Assembly: GCF_004364575.1 (NCBI RefSeq)
Contig: NZ_SOAG01000017.1
Location: 1-64,000, forward strand
Direction: 5' to 3'
Source of the DNA: Myroides indicus
GTDB lineage: Bacteria > Bacteroidota > Bacteroidia > Flavobacteriales > Flavobacteriaceae
Length of the DNA stretch: 64,000 bases
Position numbers and translations under genes: made by a program. This document shows, piece after piece, positions 38,507-47,900 of this stretch. Below the pieces are notes generated by a model that saw nothing but the letters and a program-made list of their open reading frames with translations, was not told where the DNA came from and made no database searches. The first letter of the stretch is position 1; every line of letters starts with the position of its first letter.

Positions 38507-38710
38507 TTACATCTCTTTTATATATTCGATTAAAAAATAAAGAGTTAAAAATGAAGATCCTATAGCAAAAATAAGCACTTTAACATCTAAACCAAGATAC
38601 CAAAATTTTGTTACCCAATCAAGGTTCTTTTTAGAGTCTTTTTTTCGTTCATAAAAATAATAAAACCAACTGAAAGTCGAAATTACTGATAAAATGATTA
38701 TATTCTTCAT
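38507..38710 (-). CDS. Small two-TM protein, candidate immunity of module C
   Basis: 67 residues with two hydrophobic helices (about 2-18 and 46-64) and a basic middle (ERKKDSKKN). It starts 3 nt after the orphan RHS tip of module C and is followed by a terminator, the usual place of an immunity gene. The paired tip has a Gly-rich hydrophobic stretch, so a membrane-acting toxin with a membrane-embedded antidote is possible. This is inference from gene order and topology; I recognise no family. Confidence 0.6.
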   Translation of the reverse strand: MKNIIILSVISTFSWFYYFYERKKDSKKNLDWVTKFWYLGLDVKVLIFAIGSSFLTLYFLIEYIKEM

Positions 38711-38712
38711 AG

Positions 38713-39873
38713 TTACTTTTTATAAGGACCTTTTTGATTATCTCTTGCGTCATCAATCGTTTTTCCAAAAACATTCATTACTCCTGTATTAATCATATTC
38801 TCTGATTGGTTTTTACCTATCTTACCTACCTTATTTCCTATAATAAAAAACATCCCCTTTGTTACTAACTTTTCTATTGAAAACTTATTATCAATCCCAT
38901 CATTTATTAATTCTAACACTGTCCCAGCTCCTGATAGAATAGAACCCACCGTTGCCATAGAACCTCCAAGAGCTCCTCCTCCTGAAAAGGTTGTTACAAT
39001 CCCTCCATATACCATAGCATCTCCTCCTTTTTGTAATCCTCTAGCAGTAGCTTTTGACATATTATTTTCACCTATATAAGTTCCGTCACTTGTATGAAAA
39101 CCAGGTTTTACATCATTCCCTGTAGATAAATCTGTAACAGTAGCTTTATCCGATAATTTATAACTATCATCACCGCTATTAACAGTCATTTCTACACTTA
39201 CATTTTGGACATTTTTATAGCCTTTTTTCTGTGCCTGTTCTTTAGTTGTAATATCACTATCATAGATAAACTGACGATTACCTTCTTTACTTTTCAATTC
39301 AATCCAATCATCTCTCCCCTCCGGAGCCATCCCTGTTGGGTCAGTTAGGTTCACAGGGTTATTCATTGTGTAAGTATATGGATTCCAATTCGGGAACTGC
39401 TCCGCCAACGGATCTACACTTAAAAATATACTTATACCAGGATCGTAATACCGCGCTCCATAATAATAGTAACCCGTACTCTCATCCAACTCTTTACCAT
39501 TAAATTTATAAACGTTTTCAAATATATTATTAGTGCTTTGCTGTACCATTACCTCCCCAAACGGCAGGTATTCTATGTACTGGCACGGTTTGCCCAATAT
39601 ATCGGTAATGTAAGAGGTACTGCCCAGATGGTCGCTGTGATACCACCAAACTGGTTGCTCCTGTGCCATCGGATCAGCTACAATATCAGATCGTGTCGGC
39701 GGATTGTCATTCCACGTATCATCCACACCCGGATCTAATACAATAACCGGAAACGTAGGGGTTTCTACTTCTTCTTCCTCTTCTTCAATATCCGGAATGT
39801 TCAACTCACAAAATTTTACAAAACACGCTGCTTCCGTACCCTCTGTATGAGGTAGTTTGATACATTCCCAACA
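38713..39873 (-). pseudogene. Orphan RHS core plus C-terminal tip (module C)
   Basis: A frame of about 387 codons that lacks a credible start: its only upstream codon is a TTG at the junction. Its first ~185 codons nearly duplicate the 3' end of the large RHS gene (from CWECIKLPHTEG through the acidic EEEEEE tract, YHSDHLGSTSYITDILG and FLSVDPLAEQFPN to DPTGMAPEG). After DPTGMAPEG comes a different tip of about 200 residues, with a Gly-rich hydrophobic segment (VYGGIVTTFSGGGALGGSMA). It is probably a silent or donor cassette for the main gene rather than an independently secreted protein. Confidence 0.8.
39319..39873 (-). repeat. RHS-core duplication, copy in module C
   Basis: A 555-nt block that aligns without gaps to 42571-43125 in the large RHS gene, with scattered substitutions. 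The right-hand break is abrupt at ...TACATTCCCAACA; beyond it the two loci are unrelated. Confidence 0.9.
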
Positions 39874-39883
39874 ATACAACTAA

Positions 39884-39914
39884 CACACGGATTGCAAATC
39901 CGCGCTATCGGATT
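39884..39914. repeat. REP-like palindrome at the module B/C junction
   Basis: CGGATT-GCA-AATCCG (39888-39902) is a perfect inverted repeat, followed by GCTAT and a second CGGATT (39909-39914). It occupies most of the 43-nt space between the candidate immunity gene of module B and the duplicated RHS block of module C, so it marks the recombination junction. It looks like the short palindromes mobilised by REP-associated transposases; that resemblance is from memory. Confidence 0.55.
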
Positions 39915-39916
39915 AT

Positions 39917-40567
39917 TTACCACCATTTATCATACTTCTGACTGAATTTAATACTGTCTTCTCTAATAGAAGTAACAAACTGTGAGGAAATATATTTGTT
40001 TTGAATTTGAGTATATTTAGGCTTTTCTTCACTGTATTCTTCTGATTCTAAATAATATTTTTGGTATCCTCCATGATATTCTAATGCTAATATTTCATAA
40101 TCACTATTATAAATTAGTTTGAAAAAAAAGGAAGGTATTGGATACATTGTTACAACCTTTACATACAAATCATCATCAATCTTATAATTATAACTATCGT
40201 ATTTAACATTATCTAATGCAGAAACACCAATTTTATAATCAAATTTTTCCTCCAATGTTAAAAAAGGTTTATTATCTAACACTTTAAACTCATCATATAT
40301 CAAATCATTAAACTCTATATAATACCCATCACTTTTACCTATTAAATCTATAGATCTTATATATAAACTATCATTTTGGACGCTTCTTAGCTTTATTTCT
40401 ATGTTTTTCTTATCATAAACAATATCAACATTCAGTTTTTCGGCACTTAAAACATTATCCGTCTGATTGTAAATTAAATTAAGACTCTCTATTTTTTTTC
40501 TATTACAACTCAAAAAACTACAAATCGCGATAATTAGTTGAATTAGTATTATACTTTTTCTGTGCAT
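39917..40567 (-). CDS. Predicted lipoprotein, candidate immunity of module B
   Basis: 216 residues from ATG 40567 (MHRKSIILIQLIIAIC) with lipobox SFLSC (Cys21); an earlier Met at 40582 is possible. The remainder is a soluble, beta-rich-looking domain ending DKWW, which I cannot assign. The start overlaps the 3' end of module B's tip gene by about 50 nt, the coupling expected for a toxin-immunity pair. A lipoprotein antidote suggests the toxin acts in the envelope or periplasm; that step is inference. Confidence 0.6.
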   Translation of the reverse strand: MHRKSIILIQLIIAICSFLSCNRKKIESLNLIYNQTDNVLSAEKLNVDIVYDKKNIEIKLRSVQNDSLYIRSIDLIGKSDGYYIEFNDLIYDEFKVLDNKPFLTLEEKFDYKIGVSALDNVKYDSYNYKIDDDLYVKVVTMYPIPSFFFKLIYNSDYEILALEYHGGYQKYYLESEEYSEEKPKYTQIQNKYISSQFVTSIREDSIKFSQKYDKWW

Positions 40568-41411
40568 TTTTAAATGTTTCATTATAATTTTTATTATTCT
40601 TAATCATTTCGGTTTTTCCTTTAGAATACTGCTCATATCCCTTATTCCCCATATCATTATCTCTTAATGCTTTATGATCTGAATTACCTGTTTTTGTATT
40701 TTTCAAATATTGCTTAGTTTTATCTGCTCCATTCTCATTATAATAATTAATTATCGCCTCAACATGTTGTCCATGGGCTGTGATCTCATTCAAAAGGCTT
40801 TCACCAACTGACTCTTCTCCATATTTAGGATCCATAATAATAGAAAAAACCAAATCCCCATTATCATCTACTTTTGTTCTAAAAAACCCTTCTGCTCCTG
40901 CTGTTGCCCAATAATTCCCATTTGTTTCTTTATCTTCTATACCCCAAACTTGCAGTTCTATATTGGAATATTTCCCATTTGAATCAGCAGTTTTTCCTCC
41001 AAAAGATTCACCTTTTCTCATAAAATTAGAGAAGAAACTATTTCCTACTTTTGTCGCCATAACATCATTAATTGATTTTTGGAATTTATCTGGCAACTGA
41101 TTTGTAGTAATATCTCCGCCTCTCATTTTATATATATGATAATAAGGTCTTATATATTCAGTTCCTTCAGGCGCCATACCTGTTGGGTCTGTTAAGTTAA
41201 TTGGATTTTGCATTGTATAGTTATACGGATTCCAAGCAGGGAACTGTTCCGCTAGCGGATCCACACTTAAAAATATACTGATAGCAGGATCGTAATATCG
41301 CGCTCCATAATAATAATATCCCGTACTCTCATCCAGCTCTTTGCCGTTAAATTTATACACATTTTCAAAGATGTTGTTGGTGCTTTGCTGTGCTTTTAAA
41401 CCCCCAACCAT
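40518..41411 (-). pseudogene. Orphan RHS core plus C-terminal tip (module B)
   Basis: 297 codons. After ten junction codons it carries only the last part of the RHS core (QQSTNNIFENVYKFNGKELD through YYYYGARYYDPAIS and NPINLTDPTGMAPEG), then a tip of about 210 residues. The tip contains SLLNEITAHGQHVEAI, a Glu/His cluster that could bind metal, and later SDHKAL; no family is recognised. Its ATG lies inside the hairpin at 41399-41425, and no signal peptide exists, so expression as a secreted toxin is doubtful. Core residues differ from the other two copies (FPAWNPYNYTMQNPINL), so it came from a different RHS allele. Confidence 0.75.
41164..41391 (-). repeat. RHS-core duplication, copy in module B
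   Basis: About 228 nt homologous to the terminal core of the large RHS gene and of module C, more diverged than those two are from each other. Homology stops at ...GTTGGTGCTTTGCTGT on the right and at the end of DPTGMAPEG on the left. Confidence 0.85.
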
Positions 41412-41425
41412 AACGGTTGGAGTTT
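41399..41425 (-). terminator. Hairpin at the module A/B junction
   Basis: On the minus strand CCAACC and GGTTGG pair around GTTAT, with flanking AAACTC and GGGTTT extending the stem imperfectly. The T tract is weak (TTTAAAA). It resembles the terminator at 38429-38458 (shared GTTATGGTTGGG), so it is probably the original terminator of module A, now fused to module B. Confidence 0.55.
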
Positions 41426-41447
41426 GCTTTTCTAAGTTTTTTGTGTG

Positions 41448-41954
41448 CTATTCTTTATCAATGACTACTACTTTTTTATTGATTAAAACATAACTAAATT
41501 GAGCAGGTAGTTTCGAATCCGAGTTTTCCATATTAGATATAGTATCAAAAATTATCATATCCTTAATAATACCATTTAAGTAAAAAACCCCTACATTATC
41601 AAATCTTACGTCAAAAAGTATTTTATTTATATCTTGAGTATAAAAAGTATCTTTAATAATGAAATCATCTTCATTAACAATTTTATCCTTCGATACATAT
41701 GGATAAAAATGAATATATCTTGATATACTTCCTCTTCCAATATGATTTTTTAATGAATTGTATTCATTAAAATTATAATCAATTATTCCTTCTATTTTTA
41801 AATTCTTATAAACTGTATCCGGAAAATTAATGACAGATATATCTTGATCATAAACAATTTGATTATCCAAATTGTAAGTATCTTCTTTTTTATGCTTACA
41901 TGATATACAAAGCATAACACTCAAAATATATAACAATTTTTTATTCATACTCAT
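41448..41954 (-). CDS. Predicted lipoprotein, candidate immunity of module A
   Basis: 168 residues from ATG 41954 (alternative ATG 41948). Signal peptide KKLLYILSVMLCISC with lipobox Cys19, then a hydrophilic domain of unknown family (FPDTVYKNLKIEGII, NKILFDVRFDNVGVFYLNG). It begins 7 nt after the stop of the large RHS gene, the standard position for the cognate antidote of the RHS tip. Being a lipoprotein, it would guard the periplasm or outer membrane. Assignment rests on position and export signal only. Confidence 0.6.
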   Translation of the reverse strand: MSMNKKLLYILSVMLCISCKHKKEDTYNLDNQIVYDQDISVINFPDTVYKNLKIEGIIDYNFNEYNSLKNHIGRGSISRYIHFYPYVSKDKIVNEDDFIIKDTFYTQDINKILFDVRFDNVGVFYLNGIIKDMIIFDTISNMENSDSKLPAQFSYVLINKKVVVIDKE

Positions 41955-41961
41955 ATTATTT

Positions 41962-44900
41962 TTATCTACTCCCTTTTTGTGCGTTATACAGCGAATCTGA
42001 TTTATTTTTAGCATCTAATTGTTTAAAATCTTTTATATCTATAATAGTGTCTTTTTTCCATCTGGTTACTGCTTCATTGGATTTATTAAACATATCCTTA
42101 TTTCGGTATCCTTTTAATGTAAACTTCATTTGTCCTGTACTTGATACCGTACTAGATCTCATATCTCCACTAGTATTTTCATTAGGAGAGGTGGTCTTAT
42201 TTGTTCTAGATGCATCAATATTTCTATTAATATCTTCAACTATATTTTGTCCTTTATCAAAAGCTTCAAATATATTTCCTACAAACTCAGCTCCTTGTTT
42301 GACCGTTTTATATGTATTACCAACTCCATAGCCTTTTGTATAATTTGCAAATGCATATATTAAATCTGCATTTATAAGCTCTCCTTCTCCTGAATTCCCT
42401 TTCAATAATGATAAATCTCCCTGACTTCCTTTTTCACTATAGAATCTAAACCCTCCTTTCCCAAAACTAAATGGCTTTCCTTCATAATACAAACTCTTAT
42501 CTTGACCATAAATTTTGATATTTAAAAGTTTTTGGGATTGTTGTGGTTGTTTATCAGGATCCCCTGCTCCCTCCGGAGCCATTCCAGTAGGATCCGTTAA
42601 GTTCACTGGGTTATTCATTGTGTAAGTATATGGATTATAATTCGGGAACTGCTCCGCCAACGGATCCACACTTAAAAAGATACTAATAGCAGGATCGTAA
42701 TATCGCGCTCCATAGTAGTAATATCCCGTACTTTCATCCAGCTCTTTGGCATTAAACTTATACACGTTTTCAAAAATATTGTTGGTGCTTTGTTGTACCA
42801 TAACCTCTCCAAACGGCAGGTATTCTATGTACTGGCACGGTTTGCCCAATATATCGGTAATGTACGATGTACTGCCCAGATGGTCGCTGTGATACCACCA
42901 AACCGGTTGCTCCTGTGCCATCGGATCAGCTACAATATCGGATCGTGCCGGTTCTTCATCATCCCACGTATCATTCACACCCGGGTCTAATACAATAACC
43001 GGAAATGTGGGAGTTTCTACTTCTTCTTCCTCTTCTTCAATATCCGGAATATTCAACTCACAAAATTTTACAAAACACGCTACTTCCGTACCCTCTGTAT
43101 GAGGTAGTTTGATACATTCCCAACAGTTTCCATCATCCAGACAAATCAAATATTGAATCAGCTCAAAATATTCTGCTGGCTTATCTGTCCTGTTTTTATA
43201 ATAATCAATAAAATTAAGGAATTTGTTGTAACACTCCAACTCCACAGGATTATAATTCCCGATTAACCCCAAATCTATCGGCAAGCCCGTTATTGGATCA
43301 TGCGGCAAGCCCGTTAGAGGGTCGTACACATACCCCGTTGACGGGTCTATAATCATTCCGTCCGGTGTACGCTCTATACAACCCAATGCGTTGATTTCTT
43401 CCAAAGCGTCGCAATAATTATATCCCGTTACATAAAGTTCCCATTCCAAACAACCTGCTGACCCTGGTGGATTTGCCGGAGCAAACTCCTTACATCTTCC
43501 TCCATACACTTTATGATTTTCTAAAATAGCTAAAATGGCATTTTTGCAATCTATTTTTTCAGGAGTGTTATACAGTACATTGAGCAATATATTGATCTGA
43601 TTTTCGCATATTTGTGGCGAGATAGTTGGAAACGGTTCTATGCCACCAATGTTTTGAGTACTGCTATTTGAATTATTCATTGACACCTGCATACGCATCA
43701 TACCCCCGGTTTCATGGGGTGATACTTCATTTTGGTTAAAATATTTATCCATAAAGTGTCCGGGATAACTCGAATCTTCAATTCTGGAAGCCAATCGCTT
43801 GCCATTTATATAATAGTGTTTGGTATACATATTTTCATTATAGGTCAGATTACCGCTCGGATAAAGCACTTCTTCTGTACCGTACATCCCGTTTACCGGA
43901 CCACCCCCATTTATAGACATAGAACTGCTGCCTTGCTGCCTTTTAACCACTCGCTCGCCTTTCCCGTCGTACAGATAGGTATTGATTACCTCACTCTGGT
44001 TATCATTGATCTGCGTAATGTTGTTATTGGCATCCCAATCAATACCTCTAACAAAAAAGGCATCAAACGGCAAAGGATTAGGATATTCTACACGGGTCAT
44101 ATTCCCGTTATTATCGTAATAATAAAGCTTTTCAAAAGCTCCTTCCCCATGGTGATAACCGCTTATACTCTGCATTCGGGAGGTTGTAGCATCATAGCCA
44201 TATTCCCGGTCAGACGAATTTTCAGTATGTTCAAGTTGTCCAGTATTTTTATCGGTAAACATATGGGTTTGATGCTTTGCCTGAATGGAATGATCCTCCC
44301 GGTATTCCATATTTAACATAAAATCATGCGTTTCCAGCAAGCCATCCCAATTTCCTTGTGCTGTTTGCAATCGGTTAAACTTATCGTAGCTATACGTTTT
44401 AATGTACGTGCCACCTACAACTACATTATTGTGCTGGCTAAAGTTGTTGTACATACTGGTTACATTGTTGTTTTTATCATACCCGTACACATTTCTGGAA
44501 AAAACATTCAGTTGATTCGGATTGCCCATATCCGGTGCCGACAATTGAGCGGCTCTTAGTCGTTCAGTTAAATCAAATTCCTGAGTCATTTCTACACCAT
44601 TGCCATATTTGATATAGTACGGCTGGTCAAAATAGTTGTATTTAACATTTTTTAAATAATACTCTCCATTTTCATTTTGAATTTCAATCAACTGACCTAT
44701 ACTGTTATAGTTATAAAACACCTTTTCTTGATCCGGGTATACCATCTCTAAAAGCCTGCCCCACGAATCGTATTTATATTTACTTTTAAAAAAGTGCTCA
44801 CCGCCGGCAATATCTCGTATCATTTTAGTATCTTCTACCACTTCGCCCAACTTTCCGTACACAAACTCGTGATAGCCCGACAAGTCTTCCATCTTTTTTA

Positions 44901-47900
44901 ACCGTCCGCCCTGTTCATACGTAAAATCGGTGGTTATAGTTGGATTTATGATCTTTGTTAAACGATTAAAATTGTATGCATACATTACTTTAGTTCCGTT
45001 GGCATCTTCTTTTTCAATTACATTTCCTAAATCGTCGTATTTAAATTTGGTAATACCCGCTGCTGGCAGAATTTTTTGTAAAACACGCCCCAGTCGATCA
45101 TAACTGTAAGTCGTTTGTAACCCTAAAGCATTTTCTACTTTTTTGATTTGTCCCAGGTTGTCGTATTCAAAATTTGTCCAAAGCGCTGTAGAATTATCAA
45201 TTTGTTTTTGAGAAGTAGTCAATCCCAACTTATTGGTATAAGTAACCGTTTTATTGCCCTCTGGCAAAGTTATTTCATGCGTAAAAGCAGTTGCACCGTA
45301 TTTATCTGGTCCAAAAGCATATTTGGTCTTGGTTCGGGCGTTGATACCATAAACCAACTCTTCCGTTATACGGTCTTTATTGTCGTATAATCGGCTTGTT
45401 TTTTTCTCTGCCATACGGTTGCTATTGTAATAAGTAGTCAACACCAAACTCAATATTGAAGGTGTAGTTGACGCTCCTGCCGGAAGACAATTAACTTCCT
45501 CCTCTTCAGACAGATAATTTTCAATTACTCGTCCAAATTCGTCATAAATCACATCCCCGGAAACCACAAAATTCATGTTTTTAAAAGGTCCCGTTCCACA
45601 GGCAGGATTGTTACCCTGACTTTGTTTAAGCAACTTCTTCGTTTGCACCGTTCTTCCCAAACCATCGTTAATCATGCCGGTATAAAGTACACCTTGTCCT
45701 AAATTATGGCTGGTTACCGCCCGTCTGTTACCAAGGTATTCATTTTTTATAGTCCAGTCCGTTTCATAGGGTCCTTTAAACTCAATCAATCGGTTCATAT
45801 AATCGTATTTATAGCGCATTTCTACTCCATAAATATCTTTTACTTCCATAGGCAAACCAAAAATATTGTAATAAACATACATTTCGTTACCAAAACTATC
45901 TCTTATAAAAGAAGGAAAAACTTTTCTAAAATCTACATCCCAATAACTGTGTCTGCTATGATCTTCATAGTGGTATTCATAAAAAAAGCGTTGTCCATTT
46001 TGTTCCGGAAATATTTTTTTAGTCAAATTGCCTAAAAAATCGTATTCATAATTCCACTTGACGTATTGTGTATCGGTAAAATATTTTCGCACTTCCGTTA
46101 TCTGTACGCCATTTACCACTGTAGATTCCGTTAACCGCAGCGTTTGATTACCGGAAGTTGTGCTTATCCGATGGCTAATTGGCAGTGTTTTTTGTAATAA
46201 ACTGTATTGAATATCAACCGTCAGTCCTCGGTCCACATCCACATATTTTTTAACATTTCCTTTTTTGTCGTACAAGTTAAACCGTTGTTCTGTATCAAAT
46301 GCAAATGAGCTGTTGGTGGAATCTTCGTCAAAGTTAACAACCTTGTTTTTTACCTTAGTGACCAACGGCAACACCGACATTTTTTCGGTATATACAGATA
46401 CTTCCGCCGCAGAAGTTGCGGTAGTATTAATGTCTCCGGTAACCTTACCGCTGTCGTAAAACTTATAGGTATATTGCGTTTCATTCATTAACCGCTGGGT
46501 TCTGTCCAGCGTATACGTCTTTTTAGGCAATCCTTTTTTATAGATATACTGTTTTAAGTCCGAACTCGTACCCGGACGATACAACTCATTTTCCGTCATA
46601 TCATTCAGCAGGTATTCGGTAACGTCAGTTCGATATGCCCAGCCGTCTTTATCCAGCAAATGCGCTTTGGTCATTCCAAAGCCCATAAAGTTGCGCTCTT
46701 TCCGGTCTTTGTATCCGTTAAAATACTCATAAGCATAGCGGGTAATATCTTCTCCGTCACCTGTAAATCCATCAAAAACAGACACTTTGGTCAATACCCA
46801 TTTTTTATACGGCATTTTATACGTAGAGCCTATAACGGATTTGTCTACCGGATTTGTTACGGCATAATCCAGTTCAATCTCTGCTCCTGTAGATTGAATT
46901 ACCTTTTTCAAAAGGTTAGTTCTTTTAATACGGGAGTGATACACCGTCATACTTTCATTTTTTGTAGAAGTGACATAATCCGGATAGCCATCGCCGTCAA
47001 AATCCATATAACGGGATTCTTCACTGGAAATATTTCGCCCTGTACCTCCACCAAAAGAAACACAAAGTTTGGGACCAACCAAAAATATAGTTGGAAAATA
47101 AACACAAACTGTACCATTACCATTCAAGCCTGCTTCTGTTGATTTTTGTGTCTGTGCGCCCGGTAAATTATTTCCAACCGTGTCAAACTTCGTTCCTAGA
47201 TTAAGATAGTAAGTTGTTCCATTTACAATCTTTTCCGGCAACCCGTCACCGTTTAAGTCCATATACGTCACTTTGTCTTTTGAAGTACTCGACGATATAC
47301 TCACTCCAAAAGATAAATCCATATTGGAAATCCCGGAAAACCCAAAACCACCGCCACCATTACCTGTACGCGTACTGCTTTCCTGTACCGGCAAAGAACT
47401 CCAGGTAGTACTTTCGGTAAAAGTACCTCCATAATTTAAAAACACTTTACCGTCGTCCTGAGCAATATCTACCAGACCATCACCATTAATATCCACATAA
47501 AACCGCTGGGTGGCATTGGTTGTATTAAAAGAACTGCTACTGAGCGAACCACTTCCCTGATCTCCTACTATTATATTAAGCTTACTATTTTCAGACAATA
47601 ATGGACTACCTTTAATCCCCGCACTGGATCCTCCTACCAGGCTCCCTGAGCCCGAAATAGCCGTCTGCGTATTAAAATCTACATTCACTATTTTAGAAGA
47701 CAACCCGCCGCGTTTAGCCGTCAGCTGAATCTGTTTACCGATGATGTCCGGAAAACCGTCTCCGTTAATATCCATAAACTCGTTCAAAAGTTCGCTTGAA
47801 CCACTGGTTTTGGTATTGCCGACATTGACCATCAAAAAACCCAAAGACTTATTGGTGGTATTATTTTTAAAATAGGTGTATTTATTAATACCATAGGCTC

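Noticed and set aside
38507..43125. Integron or CRISPR-like array in the repeated region
   Set aside because: Repeats are long coding core copies, not short regular repeats, and no integrase or cas gene is seen.
43732..44316. 194-codon plus-strand frame inside the RHS gene
   Set aside because: It is antisense to repeat-rich RHS coding sequence; long shadow frames are expected there and it has no independent support. The same applies to the frame at 46660-47142.
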